DNA of 23,635 nucleotides from Bdellovibrionales bacterium. Lineage in GTDB: Bacteria; Bdellovibrionota; Bdellovibrionia; Bdellovibrionales; UBA1609. The notes under the pieces are model-generated. The model worked only from the letters and a program-made list of their open reading frames with translations, did not search any database and had not been told where the DNA came from. The stretch spans positions 1 through 23,635 of the forward strand of contig JAGRAA010000044.1 of assembly GCA_020435185.1 (NCBI GenBank), in the 5' to 3' direction. Position numbers and translations under genes: made by a program. Shown here piece after piece: positions 6,536 to 15,407 of this stretch (position 1 is the first letter of the stretch; every line of letters begins with the position of its first letter).

Positions 6536-7567
6536 TTAAACAACTAGTTTTTTCTGCTGGGAGTCCCCCATAGATATCAAAAATGGATGTTCTTTTTGTT
6601 GAATAGAAAAATCAGACTTTGAAGTTATTCCATGCCATTTTGTTTGCACTAGAATTTGTCCTATGGATCCACCTAAAGAATTTCCTGGGCCCAGTAAAAC
6701 AATATGATCAGGGGCAAATTCTTTTAAGCCCGTAATTACACTTGCTGTAAAATCATAAGGCTCTGTGACTTGGTGACCGAGTGTATACTCGTAGAGATCT
6801 AAAACATCTGTTGAGTAGGGATGCCAAATATGACCCCTGCCGTCTATTATAGGAACTTTTGGTTGATGAAAAATTTCTGCATTTATCGTGTTGAAAGCTT
6901 TTTCAGAAACGTCTTTTAAAAGAGGAGTATGAAAGGCGCCATGATTAATCAATTGAAAAGGGAAGTCACCATCGGAAGGGAGTTCTTTAAGAAGTTTTTT
7001 AATGGCAAGATCATTTCCAGCTATAACAAGATATCCGCCCAATTCAATAGACAAAAAACACTGAGTGTCTGGTTGTTGATTAAGAGTATTCGTAAGTTGA
7101 AACACTAAAGCTTTTTTGGTTGCATCGACGTGCCACTGATCATCAACGATAGGGTAGATCACTTGTCCGCCAATGAGCTTGTCTTTCATCATTGAGCCCA
7201 TGGTTTGAATTAAAGTATAAGCCGATCGGTAGTCTAACGCTTGCGACATGGCAAGGGTAAGATACCACCCCATAGAGTTTCCAGCGATTGCGACCACTTC
7301 AAAGTCTTCTTTGTTAATTTGATGATAATCCCAAGCACTGCATGTGTAAATCAGAGGAGAGGCGTGCTCTCCTTTTGTATGGACATTGGTTTTAAAAGTT
7401 TTTGAATTATCTAATTCTGAAATCGTTGGATAATTCAATTCTCTTCGACGTTCATCGAAGTCATCTACAATTTGTCGAAAAGAACCAGTTATGTTTTTTA
7501 AATAACCTAAGCTTTCTTTTGTATAAGAGCCTCTGCCAGGACAGATAACAAAAAGTCTTTTTTTCAT
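6536..7567 (-). CDS. FabD-like (malonyl-CoA:ACP transacylase fold) acyltransferase
   Basis: The protein has 343 residues and the FabD fold, which moves acyl groups from CoA to an acyl carrier protein through a Ser-His pair. The start region LFVICPGRGSYT corresponds to the family's FPGQGSQ. The nucleophile is S98 in AGNSMGW (usual GHSLGE), the His is H212 in INHGAFHTPL, and LLGPGNSLGG near the end corresponds to the usual GPGxxL motif. The Arg that clamps the malonyl carboxylate in FabD (MRGKFMQ) is missing; the matching stretch reads IQTMGSMMKD. A substrate without a free carboxylate is therefore plausible. Its ATG overlaps the stop of the E1 gene by four bases, so the two are translationally coupled, which suggests that the acyl product of the E1 system feeds this enzyme. 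Confidence 0.75.
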   Translation of the reverse strand: MKKRLFVICPGRGSYTKESLGYLKNITGSFRQIVDDFDERRRELNYPTISELDNSKTFKTNVHTKGEHASPLIYTCSAWDYHQINKEDFEVVAIAGNSMGWYLTLAMSQALDYRSAYTLIQTMGSMMKDKLIGGQVIYPIVDDQWHVDATKKALVFQLTNTLNQQPDTQCFLSIELGGYLVIAGNDLAIKKLLKELPSDGDFPFQLINHGAFHTPLLKDVSEKAFNTINAEIFHQPKVPIIDGRGHIWHPYSTDVLDLYEYTLGHQVTEPYDFTASVITGLKEFAPDHIVLLGPGNSLGGSIGQILVQTKWHGITSKSDFSIQQKEHPFLISMGDSQQKKLVV

Positions 7568-9750
7568 TGGAGTTCCTTTAATGCATTTAAAATACTATCT
7601 TTGCTTGGCATTCCAGAAGCAGCAGCCGGCCCTAGAGGGATAAAGCAATCCTCTCCTGCGACGACTTTAATTTTTGGGAGTTTCTCGAGTCTTTCTACCA
7701 ATCCTGTCACTAAGCCTTCGCTAACAGACCCTGATTTTCTACATTCATCAACTATTAAAATTGATTTTGAGCTTTCAATTTTTGGTAATATTTGTGACCA
7801 GTCCATTGAGGTTAACCATCGTAGATCAATGGTTTGTACGGGCTTTTTAAATTCTTTAACAGCTTGTAATGAATAATATACACCATTTCCGTAAGTTAAA
7901 ATGGTAATTTCACTGTTAGCGTCTCCATATACACCAACATCTCCTAAAGAAAACTCTTGATCAGGAGAAGGGTATTCAAAACTCCATTCTTTATCACCTT
8001 CTTGGTGAAGGTCTTTTGTCATGTATAAAGCAATGGGTTCAATAAATACACAAACTCTTCCGTTTTCAAAAGCCTCTCTGGTGCAGGTTCGTAACATTTT
8101 AACAGCATCAAGACCGTTCGAGGGCACGGCAAGTATTATTCCAGGGATGTCTCTAAATAAAGTTAAACTGTTATCGTTGTGAAAATGTCCACCAAACCCC
8201 TTTTGATAGCCAAGTCCTGGAATTCTTATAACCATTGGGTTGGCAAAGTTTCCGTTAGAGAAAAAATTTAGTGTTGACGCCTCTCCTCTGATTTGATCTT
8301 CGGCGTTATGGACATAGGCTAAAAATTGAATCTCCGGAATGGGTAAAAAATTATTGTGAGCCATGCCAATCGCAGTTCCTAAAATAGATGTTTCATCTAA
8401 GGGAGAATTGAACACGCGTTTCACTCCAAAGCGTTTATAAAGATCATCGGTGACATGGTAGACTCCTCCTTTTTGAGCAACATCTTCACCAAAAACGACC
8501 ACGTTTGGAAATCTAATCATCAAATCGGTAAGAGCCCAATTGATCAGTTTGGCCATGTGCTGGGGAGTAGTTAATTTTTTGTATTCTTTATTAAAATGAA
8601 TTTCCCTTAGATCTTCAGAAGGAAGAGGGGGAGATGCTTTTTTAAAGTTATACTCAGAAATTGGTTTTTTGACCTCTTCGGTGGTATTCAAAACAGGTCT
8701 TTGACAAACTTCTATGGACACCGATTTCATTCTAACGCGTATAGATTCATAAAGGGTTACGATTTCTTCTTTTGAAAGAATATTATTTTCTAAAAGTATT
8801 TTAGCAGAGTGCAATAAAGGATCTTGAAACTCTAGTCGTTCTATTTCTTCAAAGCTTTTATAATTGGATTCGACATCGCTTCCGGCATGTCCTAAAAGGC
8901 GTATGGTTTCCATGTGTAAAAAAACGGGTTTTCTTCTGGAGCGTGCAAAATGTACGGCTTTTTCTGCTTTGCCTATAAGGTCTAATAGATTTAATCCATC
9001 GGCTTTTAGGTAGAGTAAATTCGGTCTTTGGCTAAAATTGGATTCAATCCATCTTTCAGAAGTTGGAACGGATATGCCAATTTTATTATCTTCACAAATA
9101 AAGACAATGGGCATGGGAACATGTTGAAAGGCACAGAGTTGAGCTGTATTAAACGCGCTTTGTGCAGACGCGTGATTTGAAGAGGCATCGCCAAAATTAC
9201 ATAAGATCACACTATCATAAGGCATTACGCTAGGGATTTTTAAATCTTGGGCGCGCCCAATCGAGAGAGCTGCTCCAACAGCCTTTGGCAGATGTGATGC
9301 AATGGTGCTGGTTTGTGGAGGGACAAGTAAGGGTAGGCTGCCAAAAACTTTATGTCTCCCGCCAGAGATGGGATCTTCACTCGAGGCACAAAGCGAGAGT
9401 AAGTTGTCATAAATGGGAGTGGATGTAGGGAGCTGCTTGGATCGTTGAATCATAAGAGCTCCACTTCGGTAGTGGAGAAAGGCCATGTCTGTTAAACGAA
9501 AGGTTTTACCAAACACGGCGTTTCCCTCATGCCCTGAGCTTCCAATAGTATAATAGCTTTTTCCTTGAGATTTTAACTCACGCGCTAACAAATCCAAATG
9601 GCGACTAATGATTTGAGACTCAAAGAGATCTATCAAATCGCTAGGTTTTGGGTAGCTATTCCAATTTATCGAAGTTCTAGGGCTGGGAAGGTTTCCTTCA
9701 CCGACAAATTTTATAAAATTTTGATCGACGATTTCAGCTCTATTATACAT
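7564..9750 (-). CDS. Fused E1 alpha/beta thiamine-diphosphate 2-oxo-acid dehydrogenase
   Basis: The protein has 728 residues and carries both halves of a heterotetrameric E1 in one chain. The alpha half (about 40-350) has YYTIGSSGHEG, then the thiamine-diphosphate motif FGDASSNHAS (187-196) ending at EDN (220-222); the usual GDG is GDA. The beta half (about 395-728) has VVFGEDVAQKGGVYHVT, FNSPLDETSILGTAIGMA and EIQFLAYVHNAEDQIRGEAS, as in branched-chain and pyruvate E1 beta. E1 decarboxylates a 2-oxo acid and hands the acyl group to the lipoyl E2; no E2 or E3 gene is nearby, so those must lie elsewhere. Fused E1 chains occur in Bacteroidetes and some other bacteria. The substrate (branched-chain or other) cannot be read. 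GGAG is well placed before ATG 9750. The next gene overlaps by four bases. Confidence 0.85.
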   Translation of the reverse strand: MYNRAEIVDQNFIKFVGEGNLPSPRTSINWNSYPKPSDLIDLFESQIISRHLDLLARELKSQGKSYYTIGSSGHEGNAVFGKTFRLTDMAFLHYRSGALMIQRSKQLPTSTPIYDNLLSLCASSEDPISGGRHKVFGSLPLLVPPQTSTIASHLPKAVGAALSIGRAQDLKIPSVMPYDSVILCNFGDASSNHASAQSAFNTAQLCAFQHVPMPIVFICEDNKIGISVPTSERWIESNFSQRPNLLYLKADGLNLLDLIGKAEKAVHFARSRRKPVFLHMETIRLLGHAGSDVESNYKSFEEIERLEFQDPLLHSAKILLENNILSKEEIVTLYESIRVRMKSVSIEVCQRPVLNTTEEVKKPISEYNFKKASPPLPSEDLREIHFNKEYKKLTTPQHMAKLINWALTDLMIRFPNVVVFGEDVAQKGGVYHVTDDLYKRFGVKRVFNSPLDETSILGTAIGMAHNNFLPIPEIQFLAYVHNAEDQIRGEASTLNFFSNGNFANPMVIRIPGLGYQKGFGGHFHNDNSLTLFRDIPGIILAVPSNGLDAVKMLRTCTREAFENGRVCVFIEPIALYMTKDLHQEGDKEWSFEYPSPDQEFSLGDVGVYGDANSEITILTYGNGVYYSLQAVKEFKKPVQTIDLRWLTSMDWSQILPKIESSKSILIVDECRKSGSVSEGLVTGLVERLEKLPKIKVVAGEDCFIPLGPAAASGMPSKDSILNALKELQ

Positions 9751-9811
9751 TACTTGCTCTCCTTCTAGCCTTCATATAATATCATTCTATTAAACATTAA
9801 TAGGAGCGCTC

Positions 9812-10981
9812 ATGGCAAACTATGAATCTTTGAACTATATGGACTTTGATAGTTTATTAACCGATGAAGAGTTGATGATTCGTCAATCGGTAAGAGATTT
9901 TGTTGAAAAAGAAGTCATTCCCACTTTAAAAGAAGCTCATAGAAGTGAAGAGTTTCCTAAACACCTGATCCCTCGATTTGCCGAAATGGGACTCTTTGGG
10001 GCGAATTTAAGTGGTTATGGTTTGCCAGGCATTGGTCAAGTTTCTTATGGCCTTATGATGCAAGAGTTAGAGCGCGGTGATAGCGGTGTCCGATCTTTTT
10101 GTTCTGTTCAGGGGGCATTAGTTATGTTTCCCATTTGGGCCTATGGATCTGAAAAGCAAAAAGAACGTTACTTGCCAAAGTTACATAGTGGTGAGCTCAT
10201 TGGATGTTTCGGGTTAACAGAGCCAGATGCTGGATCTAACCCAGGAGGAATGCTTACGCGAGCAGAAAAAGTAGAAGGTGGTTACAAGCTTAACGGTAAT
10301 AAAATGTGGATTACCAACGGATGCTTATCTGATATAGCAATAGTTTGGGCAAAACTTGATGGGAGAGTAAAAGGATTTATAGTTGAAAAAGGGACTCCAG
10401 GATTTACCACTTCAACGATGAAGGGTAAATTTAGCTTACGAGTGAGTGTGACATCAGAGCTGCATTTTAAAGACTGTGTGATTCCAGAAGAAAACATACT
10501 TCCTAACGCAGATGGTTTAAAGAGTCCGTTGGGATGTTTAACTCAAGCTCGTTCAGGAATTGCTTTTGGAGTATTGGGTGCAGCGAATGCTTGTTATGAT
10601 GTGGCTTTAAAATATGCTCAGCAAAGAACTATTTTTGATGGTAAAGCTTTAAGTCATTATCAATTAGCTCAAGCCAAGTTAGTAAAAATGGTTCAAGAAA
10701 TAACTAAAGGCCAGTTCCTTGTTTGGCAATTGATGAAGCTCAAAGAACGTGGAGAAATGCAGCCTCATCAAGTGAGTCTTGCTAAAATGAATAATTGTAG
10801 AGCTGCTCTAGATATCGCTCGAGAGGCGAGAGATATGCTTGGCGCAAATGGGATTATTGATGAATATCCAGTTATTCGACATATGATGAATTTGGAAACC
10901 GTAAATACCTACGAAGGAACAGAAGACATTCACCGTTTGGTGATTGGTCAGCAGGTGACGGGTGAAGCGGCATTTAGATAA
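9812..10981 (+). CDS. gcdH: Acyl-CoA dehydrogenase, glutaryl-CoA dehydrogenase-like
   Basis: The protein has 389 residues, a flavin enzyme that oxidises acyl-CoA at the alpha-beta bond; glutaryl-CoA dehydrogenase also decarboxylates to crotonyl-CoA. The family landmarks are CFGLTEPDAGSNPG (FAD/substrate loop), WITNG, and the catalytic Glu in NTYEGTEDIHRL (E368). What points to the glutaryl-CoA subgroup is ERGDSGVRSFCSVQ, in which R94 and S95 line up with the residues that hold the glutarate carboxylate in the human enzyme, and the start DFDSLLTDEELMIR. A family switch to another acyl-CoA cannot be excluded. AGGAG lies just before ATG 9812 and a TATAAT box is at 9775-9780. It is divergent from the E1 gene across 61 bases, a layout that would allow shared control. 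Confidence 0.85.
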   Translation: MANYESLNYMDFDSLLTDEELMIRQSVRDFVEKEVIPTLKEAHRSEEFPKHLIPRFAEMGLFGANLSGYGLPGIGQVSYGLMMQELERGDSGVRSFCSVQGALVMFPIWAYGSEKQKERYLPKLHSGELIGCFGLTEPDAGSNPGGMLTRAEKVEGGYKLNGNKMWITNGCLSDIAIVWAKLDGRVKGFIVEKGTPGFTTSTMKGKFSLRVSVTSELHFKDCVIPEENILPNADGLKSPLGCLTQARSGIAFGVLGAANACYDVALKYAQQRTIFDGKALSHYQLAQAKLVKMVQEITKGQFLVWQLMKLKERGEMQPHQVSLAKMNNCRAALDIAREARDMLGANGIIDEYPVIRHMMNLETVNTYEGTEDIHRLVIGQQVTGEAAFR

Positions 10982-11011
10982 TGATGTGATTCTTAATACA
11001 CGATCTGATTA

Positions 11012-11046
11012 CTACTAAGGTCTATAGCTTAAAGAGGTCTTAGTAG
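11012..11046. repeat. Inverted repeat after the acyl-CoA dehydrogenase gene
   Basis: CTACTAAG at 11012-11019 pairs with CTTAGTAG at 11039-11046, and four more pairs (two G-T) extend the stem inward, for about 12 pairs around an 11-base loop. No T-tract follows on either side, so it is not a standard intrinsic terminator. It could be an mRNA-stabilising hairpin or an attenuating structure before the next gene, which starts 66 bases later. Confidence 0.4.
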
Positions 11047-11111
11047 ATCTAAGCGACTGAAAATAAACATTTTTTATTAAGGTTATCTCAAAATGAGCCG
11101 AAAAATAAACC

Positions 11112-14100
11112 ATGAAGATAGCATTCTTTTTTGGGATTATTTTTTTCTCTCTAATTCTTAGAGCAGAAGAGGCCTGTGAGTCTAACCAAACGGGTTTATG
11201 TCCTTTAGGAAGAATTGATTTTAAAACTAAAACATTTAAACATTTGGGTAATAAAGCATTAAATGCCATTGAACCCTTGGTCGTCGAGGGACTAAACAGT
11301 CCTGAGGTAAAACTACATATTCCTGTTAACACAAATCCTAATTGTTCAGATCCAAGCTTTGTAAAAGGCTTAAGTGATAAACAAAAAGAAAAGAAGTTAG
11401 AAAAAGAAAACTGTACTCTTGTTCCATTGTTTTTAAATGGTGAATACAAATCTAAAACAGGAGGGGAGGACTTATCTTTTACTTATAAAGACATGAAAGT
11501 CGAAAAGTATTCTTCAAAATTTGTGGATATAGAATGTAATAACGATGCTGATTCTAAAAAGAGAAAATGTAAAATGAAAGCCACTATAGATTTGCATTTA
11601 AGAGGTTCTTTTCATGCGAACTATGCTGGTGAAGATATGAAGTATCAAGACTATAAAATGCAATTAGATAGCGTAGAAATCAATTTTGATGCCATTTATG
11701 ATACTGAAAAAAACCAATTTAAAATTATAAAAAATAAACCCGGGGCAAATGCATTTGATCTGAGCAAGGCTAACGTTAATTTATTTTATGATCCGGATGA
11801 TAAAAAAAGAGATGAGCTAGTTATAGATTTAGGAAATAGGCTTTATGATAGATTGAAAGACGAATATTTTAACGGATTAAAACTTAGAAAAAGTAGAAGC
11901 ACTAAGCTAGAGTTTGCAAAAAAAAGTTATGAAATTGCACGGCAGAATCAAAAAGCCATTCATGAACGATGGAAAAGTCGTCGTGAGGTATTATTCGGAG
12001 ATTTAACTCATAAAGAAATTGAACAAAGATTTAAAAGCAACCGAGAAAAAATTGATTTTATTTGTTCTAATCCAGATCTAGGTATGCAGTGGTCCTGCAA
12101 CGAAATATCTCAGGCTAGAGATTTAAAAAGAAATAAAAGTGGATTTCATCAGTACTTAGTTTCTAAAAAGATTGAAGACTTTGTTAAACTAAGTCCTTCT
12201 GAAAAACTTAAATTAGGATGTGGCTACTTAAAACAAGAAAACCCTTCTGCGTGTCAAAGTTTCACAAGATATATTTGTGTTGTTTCAGGAAAATCACGAA
12301 GATATGCAAAGGCACAAAGATTTTATGTAGATTCTAGAGAGCAGTGTAATCCAAAAGAATTTTCAACATCGACCAATTCATCCCAAATTAAAACTACAGT
12401 TATAGAAGACTATAGCGATGGCGTTCCGTTGTCTCCACTCATAACGACCTATAAGAATATTACTCGAATTTTTGGAGGAAAAAATAGTTTAACCGAAGGG
12501 GAGTCTATTCTTGAACAAGCTCAAAAATGGTTAGGGAGCAAGCCATTAGATGTAACCAGCATAGAAATGGATTTAGTGAGAGATTTCGATCTGCATTCTT
12601 ATGATCCTATTTCTTCAAAATCTCAGAGAAACAATCAAGAAATTCCTGATGAAGCAAGGGTTGCGGTAGAGTATTTATCAGATAAAAAAAGAGACGAGTT
12701 GTTTGGTCACGATTTTTATTTAGCACAGAAACAAGATGGTTCTGATAAATATGGTTATGAAGTTGCATATAATCATTTTAAGAGAGATATGGATAAAATT
12801 TTCGGTCCAGGATTTTTTAATCAAGAGAGATCAAAGTTTGAAAAAGCAAAGACGATTTCAGAGAAAATTGACGAATTAATATTGAGTACGCACACAAGTT
12901 CTGGAGTAACTATGATGGTGGTTGAAGAAAGGGCAAAGACATTAGTGAATCAAGGGGCGTGTTCGAGTTTGACATTTTGTTATGCCACGGAATTGGGCTC
13001 TCAATTTATATCGAAGACGCTCAATGACAGTGATCATTTAAAGGAGGTATTGGGAGAAAAGTTAACAGATTCTTTGATCAATGAAATGATTGAACAGTAT
13101 AATGATAAATATTCGCAATATAGTCCATTTGGTTCAGGCAATAGTTATGAAACACCCATACCTTGTGTTCAATGTCTGGTAGATTATCCAATCCTATCGA
13201 GAGAGACCAAGGCGTTCTTAGAAAAACATCCCAACTTAAAACGAGGGTTTGAAGAAATACAAATTCCAGATATTCCATCAGACAAGGAGTTCAATGATTG
13301 GCTTGATATGATATCAGGAAAAGGTATAAATGATAATCCTTGCTTAGGAAACCAAGACAAGTCAAAGGCAGTAAAAAAATTTAAGGGATATTTCGGTATT
13401 GGGCCAAGGTTGTTAATGGATGAAGCCAAGGATAAGATGATGAGGTTGAAGGAGGATTTGCAATACTATGCAAAACACCGCAAGAATACTAAATTTGAAC
13501 AGCAGAAAATTGAAAGAAATCTAGAAAAGTTAGAACAAAGAATGGCTGCAATTGAAAAACAAAGACAATATAGCCTAATTAGACAAAATTCATTAAAAAC
13601 CCAAATTGCCTTAATGTCTACTTTGGATATAGCAGAGGGCTTGAATGTAAATAGTGAAAAAATATCAAGAATAAATTTATTTTCTAATCTTAGCTGTAAT
13701 GAAAATACAAAGTGTGTTGAAGAAGAGATGAGTTCATCTAGAAAAAAAAATAAAAAAAGTGACGGATCGATTTTTTTAAATATTGGAGCCGTGAACGCTT
13801 ACATAAAAAAATTGAACGACTTGGGAGTATTGGATGTTTGTTCAAATGAAAATGGAAGGACATGTGCGTCTTCGTTAGCCTCTCAAAATAAATGTCTGGA
13901 GCCTAAAAGTAAAAGCGGTAAAAATCCAATTCATATCGTCCGTTCGACAAAAGAACCACAAGTCCAGCTGGATCCTAATAAAAAGTTGATACGGCTTCAT
14001 GGAGAAATTAATTATAACAACGTTTCTCCTTTGGTCTCTCTTTTGGATGACAATATTGATATTTATACTCAAGCCAAATTTGTAAGATGTCCTGCTAATG

Positions 14101-14324
14101 CATCTAATCAATGTATTCAAAATGTAGAGACGGTAGCAAAAATATGGAATTTGTTAGGAAAAAACATAGATGGGGAAATGGAAGAGTTGCTACGACAAGC
14201 GGGAGTTTCTGATCAAACAAAAGAAGCTGCTCTGAATCAAGGAATTGGTTTTGATGGGATGTCTCTTACAGATATAGTGGTTCATAAGTGTTCTATAGAA
14301 ATACAGGTTAATTTCAAAAAATAA
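11112..14324 (+). CDS. Large exported Cys-rich protein with coiled coil
   Basis: The protein has 1070 residues. Residues 1-18 (MKIAFFFGIIFFSLILRA) are a signal peptide, which fixes the start even though no good ribosome site precedes it. The mature chain is charged and Lys-rich and contains about 25 Cys residues spread along it, including close pairs such as PCVQCLVD and ENGRTCASS, so disulfides in the periplasm or on the surface are likely. The first 230 residues contain strand-rich pieces (LSFTYKDMKVEKYSSKFVD) that resemble a lipid- or ligand-binding barrel. Residues about 776-832 are strongly heptad-patterned (RLKEDLQYYAKHRK, then QQKIERNLEKLEQRMAAIEK) and should form a coiled coil. There are no hydrophobic segments after the signal. 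I do not recognise the family. A role at the envelope is the most that can be inferred. Confidence 0.75.
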   Translation: MKIAFFFGIIFFSLILRAEEACESNQTGLCPLGRIDFKTKTFKHLGNKALNAIEPLVVEGLNSPEVKLHIPVNTNPNCSDPSFVKGLSDKQKEKKLEKENCTLVPLFLNGEYKSKTGGEDLSFTYKDMKVEKYSSKFVDIECNNDADSKKRKCKMKATIDLHLRGSFHANYAGEDMKYQDYKMQLDSVEINFDAIYDTEKNQFKIIKNKPGANAFDLSKANVNLFYDPDDKKRDELVIDLGNRLYDRLKDEYFNGLKLRKSRSTKLEFAKKSYEIARQNQKAIHERWKSRREVLFGDLTHKEIEQRFKSNREKIDFICSNPDLGMQWSCNEISQARDLKRNKSGFHQYLVSKKIEDFVKLSPSEKLKLGCGYLKQENPSACQSFTRYICVVSGKSRRYAKAQRFYVDSREQCNPKEFSTSTNSSQIKTTVIEDYSDGVPLSPLITTYKNITRIFGGKNSLTEGESILEQAQKWLGSKPLDVTSIEMDLVRDFDLHSYDPISSKSQRNNQEIPDEARVAVEYLSDKKRDELFGHDFYLAQKQDGSDKYGYEVAYNHFKRDMDKIFGPGFFNQERSKFEKAKTISEKIDELILSTHTSSGVTMMVVEERAKTLVNQGACSSLTFCYATELGSQFISKTLNDSDHLKEVLGEKLTDSLINEMIEQYNDKYSQYSPFGSGNSYETPIPCVQCLVDYPILSRETKAFLEKHPNLKRGFEEIQIPDIPSDKEFNDWLDMISGKGINDNPCLGNQDKSKAVKKFKGYFGIGPRLLMDEAKDKMMRLKEDLQYYAKHRKNTKFEQQKIERNLEKLEQRMAAIEKQRQYSLIRQNSLKTQIALMSTLDIAEGLNVNSEKISRINLFSNLSCNENTKCVEEEMSSSRKKNKKSDGSIFLNIGAVNAYIKKLNDLGVLDVCSNENGRTCASSLASQNKCLEPKSKSGKNPIHIVRSTKEPQVQLDPNKKLIRLHGEINYNNVSPLVSLLDDNIDIYTQAKFVRCPANASNQCIQNVETVAKIWNLLGKNIDGEMEELLRQAGVSDQTKEAALNQGIGFDGMSLTDIVVHKCSIEIQVNFKK

Positions 14325-14373
14325 TTCAATATAAAGATAATTTATGATAGAGGATTTCTATCTGGAGTGAATC

Positions 14374-15033
14374 ATGAAAAAATTAAGTATTGTTTTATTT
14401 TTACTATTCGGTCAATTTGTTAACGCAGAAGTTTTAAATTTAGATTTGTCGGATTCTTCGAAATGGTTTTGTTTTGCCTATGATGATGTAAAGCAAAATA
14501 AAATAAAATTTTCTTCAAAAGGATTAGAAATTGACGTCAATGCAAGTGCCGGTCCTTGTATTTATAAGTTGGACAGAGTTTCTAAAATAAAAAATTTTAA
14601 AGTTCATGCTAAAACCGACGCTCAATTGATTTTTCCAAAAGATAAGGTTCAGGGAGAAAAGCACTTTGATGACTTTTCTTTGCGAACTGGACTTGTAGTT
14701 GTTGGCGGAAAAAGACCGGGAATGATAGCGCGATGGTTTATTCCCAAATGGGTTTTAAATCTTTACAAGTTAGCTCCGAAAGATCAGGGATTAAAAGTTA
14801 TCCGCCTTTTTACTGTAGCTGAGGACAAGGATTTGTTGGGTTCAGAGCGTCTTCATTGGGTTTCGAAAAGGTTTTCTGAAAAAGTGTCTGCAATTTCTAA
14901 AAATGGAGAGATAGTCATTGATGAACCCGTTGAAGGATTAGAGACTATTGCGATATGGGTTATGGCAGATGGCGATGACTTAAAATCGAAGTTTAAAACA
15001 GTAGTTAATAAAATTGAAATTGAAAGAGATTAA
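14374..15033 (+). CDS. Exported protein of unknown function (possibly DUF3047-like)
   Basis: The protein has 219 residues with a signal peptide (MKKLSIVLFLLFGQFVNA, residues 1-18). The mature part is strand-rich and has an SSKWFCFAYDDVKQNKIKFS start, a GLVVVGGKRPGMIARWFIP middle, and an ETIAIWVMADGDDLKSKFK near the end. This arrangement (a carbohydrate-binding-like sandwich with a late AIW...DGDD piece) reminds me of DUF3047 proteins, but the match is weak. TGGAG lies six bases before ATG 14374, directly after a 6-pair hairpin (14346-14362) that may shape the leader. The ArsC/Spx-family gene starts three bases after its stop, so both are likely to be on one transcript together with, perhaps, the 1070-residue protein 49 bases upstream. 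Confidence 0.7.
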   Translation: MKKLSIVLFLLFGQFVNAEVLNLDLSDSSKWFCFAYDDVKQNKIKFSSKGLEIDVNASAGPCIYKLDRVSKIKNFKVHAKTDAQLIFPKDKVQGEKHFDDFSLRTGLVVVGGKRPGMIARWFIPKWVLNLYKLAPKDQGLKVIRLFTVAEDKDLLGSERLHWVSKRFSEKVSAISKNGEIVIDEPVEGLETIAIWVMADGDDLKSKFKTVVNKIEIERD

Positions 15034-15036
15034 AGT

Positions 15037-15396
15037 ATGAGCAAAAATAAATTTTATTTCTATAAAAAATGTAGTACGTGTATCAAAGCGAAAAAATATT
15101 TAGATAACAAAAAAATTTTTTATGAAGAGATAGATATTACTCTACAGCCGCCTTCAAAAAAAGAAATTGAAATTATGCTTGAGGCTTATAGTGGTGACCT
15201 TAAAAAGCTCTTTAATACCTCAGGTGTTCAATATCGAGAATTGAAGATTAAAGACAAAATTAAAGATATGACAAAAAAACAGGCTGTTGATCTCCTTTCA
15301 AAAAATGGAAAATTAGTAAAGCGTCCATTTTTACTAGCTGGAAAGGCGTCTTTTGTTGGGTTCAAGCAAGAAGAGTGGCAAGAATTTTTTAATTAA
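15037..15396 (+). CDS. ArsC/Spx-family thioredoxin-fold protein
   Basis: The protein has 119 residues and the size and layout of the glutaredoxin-type ArsC family (PF03960: ArsC, YffB, Spx). It begins with FYFYKKCSTCIKAKKYLD, giving C12 and C15 as a CxxC redox site; ArsC proper has a single Cys here, Spx has CxxC. The later pieces KKLFNTSGVQYREL and LVKRPFLLAG match the family's conserved Arg-containing segments. It may reduce a small substrate or a protein disulfide, or be a YffB-like protein of unknown role; nothing shows it acts on arsenate. The start lies three bases after the preceding stop and uses GAAAGAG within that gene as ribosome site, so translation is coupled. It is unrelated in fold to the phosphatase-type arsenate reductase at 4975-5403. 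Confidence 0.85.
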   Translation: MSKNKFYFYKKCSTCIKAKKYLDNKKIFYEEIDITLQPPSKKEIEIMLEAYSGDLKKLFNTSGVQYRELKIKDKIKDMTKKQAVDLLSKNGKLVKRPFLLAGKASFVGFKQEEWQEFFN

Positions 15397-15407
15397 GTTG
15401 AGTAAGT

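Noticed and set aside
7601..9194. Small ORFs overlapping the E1 gene on both strands
   Set aside because: Shadows of the fused E1 coding frame, which has convincing motifs along its whole length.
11015..11449. 144-codon minus-strand ORF over the start of the large exported protein
   Set aside because: It lies opposite a gene with a signal peptide and a consistent long frame; composition is what antisense reading of that gene gives.
13078..14120. Several 66-81-codon minus-strand ORFs
   Set aside because: All are opposite the 1070-residue protein, overlap one another's positions and show no motif or ribosome site.
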